A stretch of 64,000 nucleotides of DNA from CAVOHU01 sp963817885 (GTDB lineage Bacteria > Acidobacteriota > Vicinamibacteria > Vicinamibacterales > JAKQTR01), in the NCBI GenBank assembly GCA_963817885.1, contig CAWFQE010000003.1, positions 682,001-746,000 on the forward strand. The letters run 5' to 3'. The notes beneath the pieces were generated by a model. The model did no database searches, was not told where the DNA came from, and saw nothing but the letters and a program-made list of their open reading frames with translations. The translations under genes and the position numbers were made by a program. Shown in pieces: positions 41,578 to 49,541 of this stretch. How positions within the stretch are numbered: the first letter of the stretch is position 1; every line of letters starts with the position of its first letter.

Positions 41578-42435
41578 TCAGGACCACCCCATGACCCACT
41601 GAACGAGGCCGCGGCCGGCCATCGCCATCGGGTCGCCCAGCCACCGTGCCGGAACGACCCACATGAACGACAGGATGGCGAGCACCATCACGTCGAACTG
41701 CCACGTGGCGCGCTCGTAGGTCCAGAACAGGCCGCGCCACAGGATGAGCGCCGGCAGCGTCATCACGCGGGTCACGGTGCCGGGATGATGAGGCGGCTTC
41801 GGCGGGGCCAACGGATTGGCGGCGGCCTCGGCACTGCGGCGGCTCAGGCTGCGGCCGGCCTTGAGCTCGCGCCACGTGTGCAGGATCCGGTCGAACACGG
41901 CGACCGCAGACAGCACCAGGATCACCCACATGACGGCGCCCATCCGGTTGGTGAAGGCCCCCAGCATGAAGCACACGATGCGCTCGGGACGCTCCATGAA
42001 GCCGACCTTGCACTTCTCGATGAGCGATTCCGCCCGCGCCCGCGTGTAGCTGGTCATGACGGAGAACATCATGGCCAGCGCCGTGATCACGACGTACTCG
42101 GGGTGGCCGAGCTTCGAATAGAGGTAGACCAGGCCGATGAACAGGGTAATGTCCGAGAAGCGGTCCATCACCGAGTCCCAGAACCCGCCGAACTCGCTGG
42201 CCACACCCAGCTCGTGCGCGACCTTTCCGTCGATGTAGTCGAAGATGTTCGCGACGACCATCAAAACGCCGGCCGAGGGGAACCGGCCCAGGCCCAGCTC
42301 GCGGGCGGCGATGATGTTGATGATCACGCCGGTCAGCGTGAGGAAATTCGGGTGGATGCGCAGCCGGACGCAGACGTAGATGATTCCGCGCAGCGGAAAA
42401 TTGACAATGGTTCCGATCAGTCCCGTAAACGTCAT
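41578..42435 (-). CDS. CDP-alcohol phosphatidyltransferase family membrane protein
   Basis: This 285-aa integral membrane protein carries the family motif D-x-x-D-G-x-x-A-[H]-x8-G-x3-D-x3-D in DYIDGKVAHELGVASEFGG ... DSVMD; the usual Arg after Ala is His here. The four Asp residues needed for metal-dependent transfer of a phosphatidyl group are kept. Several helices follow. ATG 42435 is preferred over 42486: TATATC ends 6 nt before it and overlaps the divergent uvrC promoter. The alcohol acceptor (glycerol phosphate, inositol phosphate or other) is unknown. Confidence 0.85.
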   Translation of the reverse strand: MTFTGLIGTIVNFPLRGIIYVCVRLRIHPNFLTLTGVIINIIAARELGLGRFPSAGVLMVVANIFDYIDGKVAHELGVASEFGGFWDSVMDRFSDITLFIGLVYLYSKLGHPEYVVITALAMMFSVMTSYTRARAESLIEKCKVGFMERPERIVCFMLGAFTNRMGAVMWVILVLSAVAVFDRILHTWRELKAGRSLSRRSAEAAANPLAPPKPPHHPGTVTRVMTLPALILWRGLFWTYERATWQFDVMVLAILSFMWVVPARWLGDPMAMAGRGLVQWVMGWS

Positions 42436-42441
42436 TGCTTC

Positions 42442-42449
42442 GATATAAT
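42442..42449. promoter_or_regulatory. Overlapping divergent -10 boxes for the phosphatidyltransferase and uvrC
   Basis: TATAAT at 42444-42449 reads toward uvrC (leader about 45 nt). On the other strand TATATC at 42447-42442 ends 6 nt before ATG 42435. The two -10 elements share four base pairs. Confidence 0.55.
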
Positions 42450-42458
42450 CGCGGGTAG

Positions 42459-42476
42459 CCGCCTTCCAGGAGGCGG
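42459..42476 (+). promoter_or_regulatory. Small hairpin with an SD-like sequence in the uvrC leader
   Basis: Stem CCGCCT / AGGCGG with loop TCCAGG. AGGAGG (42468-42473) sits 21 nt from the uvrC ATG, too far for a normal ribosome site, and an in-frame TAG precedes the ATG by 6 nt. Its role is unclear. Confidence 0.35.
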
Positions 42477-42494
42477 AACGCGCCATAGTATTCC

Positions 42495-44339
42495 ATGCCC
42501 ATCGAGGATCTCAAGGGCCAGATTGCACGCCTGCCGGAACAGCCGGGCGTGTACCTCTTCCTGGGGCGCGGCCAGGAAACCCTGTATGTCGGCAAGGCCC
42601 GCACCCTGCGGGACCGGGTGCGGTCGTACCTGGGCGCCCGGGGCAGCAGCCCCAGGCACGACGCGCTGCTCTCCGAGGTCGACCGGCTCGAGGTCGTCGT
42701 CACCGACTCGGTCGTCGAGGCGCTCGCCCTCGAGAACCACCTCATCAAGCAGCGGATGCCGCGCTACAACATCCTGCTGCGCGACGACAAGAACTACCCG
42801 TTCCTGCGCCTGACCGCCTCCGAGCCGTTTCCGCGGGTGCTCGTGGCCCGGCGGGTCGAATCCGACGGCAGCCTCTACGCGGGGCCGTTCATGCCCGCCA
42901 GCCTGGCCCGCCGCACGATGGGCCTGACGCACCGGCTGTTCGGCATCCGCTCCTGCAACGAGGAGATCACGGGGCGCCGCGGGCGGCCGTGCCTCGAGTA
43001 CGACATCGGCCGGTGCGTGGCGCCGTGCGTGGAGTCGATCTGCACCGCGGCCCAGTACGCGGAATCGGTCGATCGCGCGCGCCTGTTCCTCGAGGGCCGC
43101 AATGCGGAGCTGGTGCAACGGCTCGACGCCGAGATGCGCGAGGCTGCCGACGGCGAGCGGTTCGAGCAGGCCGCCCACCTGCGGGACGCCATCCGCACCG
43201 TCGAGACGCTGCGCGACCGCCAGCAGAAGATGGCGACCAGCACCCTGGGCGATCGCGACGCCTTCGGCGTGAAGTCCGGCCCGTCGGGCAGCGTCATCCA
43301 GGTCTTCCAGATGCGCGGGGGGCGCGTGATCGAGCGCGTCGAGCTGGCGGCCGACGGCGACCAGGGTCTCGGCCACCGCGAAGAGGACGTGCTGCAGGCC
43401 GCGCTGCAGCAGTTCTACGAATCGCGCGAGGTCCCGCCGGAGGTGCACGTCCCGGTCGTCCTCGAGGAAGCCGAGTGGCTCGAGGCCTGGCTGTCGAGCC
43501 GGGCCAACCGGCGCGTGACCATCGTCGTGCCGCGGCGGGGCGAGAAGCGCGGGCTGCTCGATCTCGCGTCCCGAAACGCCGGCATCGCGTATCAGTCCCG
43601 GTACGGCGCCGGCTCGACGGCGAACTACGACGCCCTGGAACGGCTCCGGGCCGTGCTGAACCTGCCCGCGTTCCCTCGGCGCATCGAGTGCTTCGACATC
43701 TCGACCCTGCAGGGCCGCGAGACGGTCGCATCGATGGTGGTCTGCGAGGACGGCCGGATGCGCAAGGGTGAATACCGGAAGTTCCGGATCCGCGGGGAGG
43801 ACGGCCAGACGCCGGAGGCGTCGCGGCCGCCCAGCGTGCCCAACGATTTCGCCGCGATGCACGAGGTCGTGCTGCGGCGGTACCGGCGGGTGCTCGAGCA
43901 GGGCGGGCCGTTTCCCGACCTGATCCTCATCGACGGAGGCAAGGGACAGCTTTCTGCCGCCTACCAGGCCCTGGAATCGATCGGCATGGCCAACCTGGTC
44001 GCCGTCGGCCTCGCCAAGCGGGAGGAACTGGTGGTGACGCGCGATCGTCCCGAGCCGATCGCCTTCGCGCGCGACAACCCGGCGTTGCTGCTGCTCGAGC
44101 AGATTCGAGACGAAGCCCACCGGTTCGCCGTGACCTTCCATCGCAAGGCCCGTGGCATGAGCGATCTGCAGTCCGAGCTGGACCAGATCGCGGGGGTGGG
44201 CCCCCGCCGGCGGCGGGCGCTGCTCGAGCAGTTCGGCAGCGTGGCGGGCGTGCGGCGGGCCAGCCGGGAGGCCCTGAGCGCGCTCGTCGGAACCAAGGCC
44301 GCCGATGCGGTCCTGGCGCACTTCGCCCGGCTGAGGTGA
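42495..44339 (+). CDS. uvrC: Excinuclease ABC subunit C
   Basis: This 614-aa dual-incision nuclease of nucleotide-excision repair is full length. It has an N-terminal GIY-YIG domain (GVYLFLGRGQETLYVGKARTL), a Cys-rich region (CNEEITGRRGRPCLEYDIGRC...C), a UvrBC helix (FEQAAHLRDAIRTVE), an RNase H-like domain (IECFDISTLQG ... DLILIDGGKGQL) and C-terminal helix-hairpin-helix motifs (IAGVGPRRRRALLEQFGSV). It is divergent from the phosphatidyltransferase. uvrA lies 10 kb upstream on the same strand; uvrB is not in the window. Confidence 0.97.
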   Translation: MPIEDLKGQIARLPEQPGVYLFLGRGQETLYVGKARTLRDRVRSYLGARGSSPRHDALLSEVDRLEVVVTDSVVEALALENHLIKQRMPRYNILLRDDKNYPFLRLTASEPFPRVLVARRVESDGSLYAGPFMPASLARRTMGLTHRLFGIRSCNEEITGRRGRPCLEYDIGRCVAPCVESICTAAQYAESVDRARLFLEGRNAELVQRLDAEMREAADGERFEQAAHLRDAIRTVETLRDRQQKMATSTLGDRDAFGVKSGPSGSVIQVFQMRGGRVIERVELAADGDQGLGHREEDVLQAALQQFYESREVPPEVHVPVVLEEAEWLEAWLSSRANRRVTIVVPRRGEKRGLLDLASRNAGIAYQSRYGAGSTANYDALERLRAVLNLPAFPRRIECFDISTLQGRETVASMVVCEDGRMRKGEYRKFRIRGEDGQTPEASRPPSVPNDFAAMHEVVLRRYRRVLEQGGPFPDLILIDGGKGQLSAAYQALESIGMANLVAVGLAKREELVVTRDRPEPIAFARDNPALLLLEQIRDEAHRFAVTFHRKARGMSDLQSELDQIAGVGPRRRRALLEQFGSVAGVRRASREALSALVGTKAADAVLAHFARLR

Positions 44340-44415
44340 CGGTCGCGTCGTTCGGCGCCGCGGTCCCCGGCCTTCTTTGACTCCCGCCGGGCCACGGTGT
44401 TAGCCTGAGGGTCCC

Positions 44416-45054
44416 TTGCTCGATATCAACCTCGCGCAGGTCCTCATCTCGTTCCTGATCCTGCTGTTCTCACTGACGGTTCACGAAGCATCGCATGCGT
44501 GGGCAGCGGATCGGCGAGGGGACCCTACAGCGCGCCAGCTCGGCCGGATGTCGCTGAACCCGCTCGCCCACATCGACCCGTGGGGCACGGTCGTGTTCCC
44601 GCTGATGGCGATGCTGACGCACCTGCCGATCATCGGCTGGGCGAAGCCCGTGCCGATCGACGTGAGGCGCCTCCGCCACTACCGGGAGGACTCGATGCTG
44701 ATCGCGGCGGCCGGGCCGGCCGCCAACCTCGCGCTGGCTCTTGCCGCGTCGCTGGCGCTGCGCTTCTTCCCGCTCGACCAGGTGATGTCGATGAGCGGCG
44801 CGGTGCCCGTGCTGGTCGTGACGCTCGCGCGGCTGCTTCAGATCAACCTGCTGCTGGCCATTTTCAACCTGCTGCCGATTCCCCCGCTCGACGGCGCAGG
44901 CGTGCTCGCCGGCCTGCTGCCCGCCCGGGCGGCCGACGCATTCGATCACCTGCGGCCGTACGGCTTCTTCCTGCTGTACGGGTTGATGTTGACCGGACTG
45001 TTTCGAATCCTGGTCATGCCGCCTTACAATCTGCTGTTGACATGGCTGCTGTGA
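44416..45054 (+). CDS. Site-2 protease-type membrane metallopeptidase (M50)
   Basis: This 212-aa multi-pass protein (TTG start, GAGGG upstream) has the zinc motif HEASH in the first helix and the second conserved box FNLLPIPPLDGAG, whose Asp completes the site. It matches the short YwhC-type M50 family without a PDZ domain. It would cut within membrane segments; the substrate is unknown. The C-terminus overlaps trpS by 13 nt, so the two are coupled. Confidence 0.9.
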   Translation: MLDINLAQVLISFLILLFSLTVHEASHAWAADRRGDPTARQLGRMSLNPLAHIDPWGTVVFPLMAMLTHLPIIGWAKPVPIDVRRLRHYREDSMLIAAAGPAANLALALAASLALRFFPLDQVMSMSGAVPVLVVTLARLLQINLLLAIFNLLPIPPLDGAGVLAGLLPARAADAFDHLRPYGFFLLYGLMLTGLFRILVMPPYNLLLTWLL

Positions 45055-46043
45055 AACCAAGAGTGGTATCGGGCATGCGGCCGACCGGCCGCCTGCACCT
45101 CGGGCACCTGGTCGGAGCGCTCCAGAACTGGGTGCCGCTGCAGGAGCAGTACGACTGCTTCTACTTCGTGGCCGACTGGCACGCGCTGACCAGCGAGTAC
45201 GCCAGCACCGGCGAGCTGACGGGGTTCGCCCTGGACAATGCGGCCGACTGGATTGCGGCCGGCCTGGATCCCGAAGCGTCCACGCTCTTCATCCAGTCGC
45301 TGGTGCCGGAGCACGCGGAGCTCTACCTGCTGCTGTCGATGGTCGTGCCGACGCCGTGGCTGGAGCGTGTGCCGACCTACAAGGAACAGCGCGATCAGCT
45401 CACGGAGAAGGACCTCTCCACGCTCGGGTTCCTGGGCTACCCGCTGCTGCAGACGGCCGACGTCATCATCTACGACGCCCGCTTCGTGCCCGTGGGGGAG
45501 GACCAGGTCCCGCACCTCGAGCTGTCGCGCGAGGTCGTCCGCCGGTTCCACCAGTTCTACGGCGAGGTGTTCGTCGAGCCCCAGCCCCTGCTGACGACCT
45601 TCCCGCGGCTGCCCGGGCTCGACAACCGGAAGATGAGCAAGAGCTACAAGAACGCGATCGACCTGGCGGACGATGCCGAGACGGTGCGGAAGAAAGTGAT
45701 GCAGATGTACACGGACCCCAACCGCATCCGTGCCGACATCCCGGGCAACGTCGAAGGCAATCCGGTGTTCATGTATCACGACGCCTTCAACCGCGACCTG
45801 GCCGAGGTCGAGGACCTGAAGACGCGCTACCGCGCGGGCAAGGTCGGCGATGTCGAGGTCAAGAAGAAGCTCGTGATCGCGCTCGAGGCGACGCTCGGGC
45901 CGATGCGGCAACGCCGCGCCGAGCTGCTGGAGCAACCCCGGCGCTTGAGCGAAATCCTGTACGAGGGCTCGCGCAAAGCCCGCGTCGTGGCCCGCGACAC
46001 GATGGCTCGCGTCCGGGACGCGATGAAGATCTCCTACCGCTAG
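45042..46043 (+). CDS. trpS: Tryptophan--tRNA ligase
   Basis: This 333-aa class I synthetase has the HIGH-like LHLGHLVG near residue 17, the KMSKS motif in NRKMSKSYKN, and the family ADVIIYDARFVPVGEDQ segment. ATG 45042 lies within the end of the protease gene; ATG 45075 (MRPTGRLHLGH) is the next possible start, but the first gives the usual VVSGMRPTG N-terminus. scpA follows 7 nt later. The gene is complete. Confidence 0.96.
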   Translation: MAAVKPRVVSGMRPTGRLHLGHLVGALQNWVPLQEQYDCFYFVADWHALTSEYASTGELTGFALDNAADWIAAGLDPEASTLFIQSLVPEHAELYLLLSMVVPTPWLERVPTYKEQRDQLTEKDLSTLGFLGYPLLQTADVIIYDARFVPVGEDQVPHLELSREVVRRFHQFYGEVFVEPQPLLTTFPRLPGLDNRKMSKSYKNAIDLADDAETVRKKVMQMYTDPNRIRADIPGNVEGNPVFMYHDAFNRDLAEVEDLKTRYRAGKVGDVEVKKKLVIALEATLGPMRQRRAELLEQPRRLSEILYEGSRKARVVARDTMARVRDAMKISYR

Positions 46044-46050
46044 GCGCGTC

Positions 46051-46815
46051 ATGGAAGGCACCGTTCCAGGCTTCGTGTCGTCGCCCGACGCGTACTCGGT
46101 CAAGGTCGCCGCCTTCGAGGGGCCGCTCGACCTGCTGATTCACCTCATCAAGAAGAACGAGGTGAACATCTACGACATCCCCATCGCGCTCATCACCGCC
46201 GAGTACCTCGAGTACCTCGACGTGCTGAGCGAGCTCGACCTGGATGTGGCCGGCGAGTTCCTCGTCCTGGCCGCGACGCTCATCCACATCAAGTCGAGGA
46301 TGCTGCTGCCCCGGCCCGACCCGTCCCAGGAGGATCCGGAAGAGGACCCGCGCGACGCGCTGGTCAACCGCCTGCTGGAGCACCAGAAGTTCAAGGCGGC
46401 CGCCGAACTGCTGCACGAGCGCGAAACCGTTCGCAGTGCCCAGTGGCTGCGCCCCGACGAGGTCGTGGCCCCGATTGCCGGCGAGGAGATCGAACCGGAG
46501 CTCGAAGTCGACCTGTTCAGCCTGCTGACGGCCTTCAAGGCCGTGCTGGAGCGGGCCAAGCACCGGCCGCGCGTCCTCCTGCCGAGGGAACAGATCTCCA
46601 TCGAAGAGCGGATCGAGCAATTGCTGTCACGGCTGTCGGAGACCGAGGCGTGCGGATTCGAAGATCTCTTCGATGACATCTCCTCGCGAGGCGACCTGGT
46701 CGTCACGTTCCTGGCGCTGCTCGAGATGATCCGGCAGAGGCTGGTGCGGGTGTTCCAGGCCGGCATGTTCGGGGCGATTCGCGTCTACAAGAAGGCCAGG
46801 CCGGCGGCCAACTGA
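46051..46815 (+). CDS. scpA: Segregation and condensation protein A (kleisin)
   Basis: This 254-aa kleisin bridges SMC heads in chromosome condensation. The N-terminal FEGPLDLLIHLIKKNEVNIYDIPIALIT and the acidic middle are typical; a C-terminal winged helix is at about 185-240 (FLALLEMIRQRLVRVFQAG). It starts 7 nt after trpS and is followed by scpB after 112 nt. No smc gene is in the window. Confidence 0.95.
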   Translation: MEGTVPGFVSSPDAYSVKVAAFEGPLDLLIHLIKKNEVNIYDIPIALITAEYLEYLDVLSELDLDVAGEFLVLAATLIHIKSRMLLPRPDPSQEDPEEDPRDALVNRLLEHQKFKAAAELLHERETVRSAQWLRPDEVVAPIAGEEIEPELEVDLFSLLTAFKAVLERAKHRPRVLLPREQISIEERIEQLLSRLSETEACGFEDLFDDISSRGDLVVTFLALLEMIRQRLVRVFQAGMFGAIRVYKKARPAAN

Positions 46816-46927
46816 TCGGGAGCCTGCCTCGTTCGGGCCAGATCGCCCGGTTGCGGATCGCCCGAAGATCGCGCGCGGGGAGCCTGCAGGCTGGAGGACG
46901 AGGCCCGTCACTTCGGAGAGTTCGCGC

Positions 46928-47401
46928 ATGCTGGGTCCGTGGTTTCGCCGGGTGAAGGCCGCCGTGGATGCCCTGCTCAGGGGACTGGGGCTGCGGCGAT
47001 CCCCTGCTCCGGCGGCGGTTTCCAGCCGGCCGCCCGACCATCCGATCGACGCGCCTGTCCAGCGCCCGGCGGCGCCACCGCTCGAGCCTGCCGCGCCCGG
47101 GGTTCCGGACGGAGAGGCCATCCCGGCTGCAACTCACCCTGACGCGGACGTTGCGCCGATTGCTGCCACGGTTGAGGAAGTGGTACCAACGGTTGAGGAA
47201 GTGATGCCGGCGGTTGAGGAAGTGGTACCGGCGGTTGAGGAAGTGGTGCCGACGGTCGAGGAAGTGGCACTGACGGTTGAGGAAGTGGTGCCGACGGTTG
47301 AGGAAGTGGTACCAACGGTCGACGAAGTGGTGCCGACGGTTGAGGAAGTGGTACCGACGGTCGAGGAAGTGGCACCGACGGTGTCGAGGAAGTGGTGCTG
47401 A
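46928..47401 (+). CDS. 5' part of the extended scpB gene, ends by frameshift inside a minisatellite
   Basis: The ATG 46928 frame encodes MLGPWFRRVKAAVDALLRGL, then a Pro/Ala-rich stretch, and from 47171 the VEEVVPT heptapeptide repeats, stopping at 47401 after a 2-bp insertion at 47381-47384. Without the insertion it would continue in frame into scpB. I read it as the N-terminal extension of ScpB, separated by the shift; whether it is ever joined, for example by repeat slippage or a sequencing correction, is unknown. Confidence 0.65.
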   Translation: MLGPWFRRVKAAVDALLRGLGLRRSPAPAAVSSRPPDHPIDAPVQRPAAPPLEPAAPGVPDGEAIPAATHPDADVAPIAATVEEVVPTVEEVMPAVEEVVPAVEEVVPTVEEVALTVEEVVPTVEEVVPTVDEVVPTVEEVVPTVEEVAPTVSRKWC

Positions 47402-47487
47402 CGGTTCAGGAAGTGGCACCGACGGTCGAGGAAGTGGTGCTGACGGTCGAGGAAGTGGCACTGACGGTTGAGGAAGTGGTGCCGACG
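47171..47487 (+). repeat. 21-bp coding minisatellite, 15 units
   Basis: Fifteen units encode VEEVVPT or close variants (VEEVMPA, VEEVALT, VDEVVPT, VQEVAPT). All are 21 bp except unit 11, which carries two extra bases (23 bp) and switches the reading frame. Units vary by third-base and a few replacement changes. Confidence 0.92.
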
Positions 47488-48705
47488 GTTGAGGCCGCTG
47501 ATGTCGCCGCACAGCGTGCAGCCGATCCCGACGTGCCCGGGATCATCGGATCCGGCGGGCGCGAAGCCGTAGCGCTCGCGGCTGAACGAGAGGTTGAGTT
47601 GGCTCCGCGCGCGTATGCTGTTGAGACGATGGCCCTCGCGGTCGAGGCAGGAGCATCCGCGGAACAGTCCGAGCCCGATGACGAGGCGAGCGAGGTCGTG
47701 GAAGTCGCCCTCGAAGGTGAGACAATCGAGCTCCAGGTTGAGATTGAGAGTGAGATGAGCGATCCAGTCGAACCCACCGTGCCCAAAGCCGACGGCGAGC
47801 GTGTTGAGGCGGCGCAGCCGGACCAGAGCGGCCCGGTTCTGTCGCCGGCCCCGGATGATTCGAACGAGGAGCCGGAGACGGCATCCGAGTCAGCTCGGGA
47901 GCCAATCGTGCTGGCCGTTGCCGACGAGCAGCCGGCCGAAGCTCTCGCCGCGGATCAAGAGTCGCCGTCGGACCCGGCGGCCCCGCGCGCGTCCGAGGAG
48001 CTGATGGCCATCGTCGAGGCGCTGATCTTTGCGTCGCCCGACCCGCTGACGCCCAAGGCGATCTTCAAGGTGCTCGACAGCGAGCCGAAGGAGGACGTCC
48101 AGAGCGCGATCGACGCGCTCGTCCTGGACTATCAGGGGCGGCGCGGCGGACTTCAATTGATCGAGCTGGCGGGCGGCTTTCAGATCGTCACGAGGCAGGA
48201 ACTCAGCGAGTGGGTCCGGCGCCTCTTCCACGAGCGGAAGACCGCGCGGCTTTCCGTGCAGGCGCTGGAAACACTTGCGGTGATCGCGTACAAGCAGCCG
48301 GTGACGTCCGCCGAGATTGCGGAGATTCGCGGCGTCAATACCGCCGGGGTGCTCTCCACCCTGGTCGAGCGCAAGCTCATCAAGACCGCGGGCCGCAAGC
48401 CGGTGGTGGGCCGGCCGTTCCTCTACGCCACCACGCGGGAGTTCCTGATCCGGTTCGGCCTCAACGACCTCGCCGACCTCCCGAAGGTCGAGGAGATGGC
48501 CGAGGCCCTCGGCTTCGATCTGCCTTCGGCGCTCGAGACCGGTCCGGCCGAACAGTTGCTCCCTCTCGGCGAGTTCGAGGCTCTGCCGGACGACCCCCAG
48601 GCGCCGTCGTCGGAGTCCGAGGATTTGCCCGGCGACCCGGCCTCGTCGCCGGAGCCCGAGCCGGTCCAGGACGATCCGGATTCCGGTCCCGAGACGGTGA
48701 ACTGA
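47392..48705 (+). CDS. scpB: Segregation and condensation protein B with acidic N- and C-terminal extensions
   Basis: The frame open from 47392 (GTG) begins inside the minisatellite and runs 437 aa. The first about 200 residues are acidic and low-complexity. The ScpB core (two winged helices) starts near residue 203: EELMAIVEALIFASPDPLTPKAI ... ETLAVIAYKQPVTSAEIAEIRGV ... PVVGRPFLYATT. An acidic Pro/Glu/Asp tail of about 60 residues follows. Normal ScpB is about 180-220 aa, so this is twice the usual length. The true start may be 46928 with the shift, 47392 or a downstream codon. The 3' end overlaps the convergent rluB-like gene by 245 bp. Confidence 0.9.
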   Translation: MVLTVQEVAPTVEEVVLTVEEVALTVEEVVPTVEAADVAAQRAADPDVPGIIGSGGREAVALAAEREVELAPRAYAVETMALAVEAGASAEQSEPDDEASEVVEVALEGETIELQVEIESEMSDPVEPTVPKADGERVEAAQPDQSGPVLSPAPDDSNEEPETASESAREPIVLAVADEQPAEALAADQESPSDPAAPRASEELMAIVEALIFASPDPLTPKAIFKVLDSEPKEDVQSAIDALVLDYQGRRGGLQLIELAGGFQIVTRQELSEWVRRLFHERKTARLSVQALETLAVIAYKQPVTSAEIAEIRGVNTAGVLSTLVERKLIKTAGRKPVVGRPFLYATTREFLIRFGLNDLADLPKVEEMAEALGFDLPSALETGPAEQLLPLGEFEALPDDPQAPSSESEDLPGDPASSPEPEPVQDDPDSGPETVN

Positions 48706-49519
48706 CCGCGCGCCTCGGCGCGGGAGGCGCTCCGCCGCGCCCGCGCTCGGCCTTCTGATCGGCACCGTGCGCGACGGCCTTGTCCACGGCAGCCTTCAGC
48801 CTGGCCACCTCGCGTTCGGTCAGCTCGCGATATTCCCCCGTCCTGATTTGTTCATCGCTGATCGGGCCGAACTTGACGCGCCGCAGGCGCACCACCGGGT
48901 GCCGCACCACGTCGCACATCTTGCGGATCTGGCGCGGGCGCCCTTCGTGCAGCGTGAACACGAGCACCGCCTGATCCCCGCGCGCCCCGACGCCGGCCGT
49001 GAGGACCTCCACCTCGGTGGGGCCCGTCCGCCGTCCGTCGATCATGACGCCCCGGCGGAGCCGGTCCAGTGTCGGTTCGTCCGGCAACCCGCGGACCCTG
49101 GCGTGATAGACGCGCGCGACCTCATGACGGGGATGAAGCAGCTTGGCCGCCAGGTCGCCGTCGTTGGTCAGGATCAGCAGGCCCTCCGAGTCGTAGTCGA
49201 GCCGGCCGACGGGGTAGACGTACTCGCCGACATCTCCGATGAGGTTCATGACGGTCGGGCGGCCTCTCGGATCCGACCTCGTCGTCAGATACCCCCTCGG
49301 CTTGTTGAGCAGGATGTACTTGAATCGTGACGACACGTGGACGCGGCGGCCGTCCATGCGGATGTCGTCACGCGACGGATCGGCCCGCGTGCCGAGCTTG
49401 GTGACCATCGCACCGTTGATCGAGACCCGTCCCTGCGAGATCAGGACCTCGGCGGCCCGGCGCGAGGCCACACCGGCTGCCGACAGGATCTTCTGAAGTC
49501 GCACACCACGATCGTCCAC
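48461..49519 (-). CDS. 23S/16S rRNA pseudouridine synthase (RluB/RsuA family) with basic tail
   Basis: This 352-aa protein has an S4 RNA-binding domain (VRLQKILSAAGVASRRAAEVLISQG) and the synthase core with catalytic Asp in VGRLDYDSEGLLILTNDG and the usual EGRPRQIRKMC. GTG 49519 is chosen because GGAGGA precedes it by 4 nt. The last about 100 residues form an Arg/Pro-rich disordered tail, most of it antisense to the acidic tail of scpB. scpA-scpB-rluB is a common co-directional cluster elsewhere; here the third gene is reversed. Confidence 0.92.
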   Translation of the reverse strand: MDDRGVRLQKILSAAGVASRRAAEVLISQGRVSINGAMVTKLGTRADPSRDDIRMDGRRVHVSSRFKYILLNKPRGYLTTRSDPRGRPTVMNLIGDVGEYVYPVGRLDYDSEGLLILTNDGDLAAKLLHPRHEVARVYHARVRGLPDEPTLDRLRRGVMIDGRRTGPTEVEVLTAGVGARGDQAVLVFTLHEGRPRQIRKMCDVVRHPVVRLRRVKFGPISDEQIRTGEYRELTEREVARLKAAVDKAVAHGADQKAERGRGGAPPAPRRAVSSPSRDRNPDRPGPARAPATRPGRRANPRTPTTAPGGRPAEPRTRREGATVRPDRSRAPKADRSRGPRPSPRPSGGRRGR

Positions 49520-49541
49520 TGAATCCTCCAATGCGCCCAAC

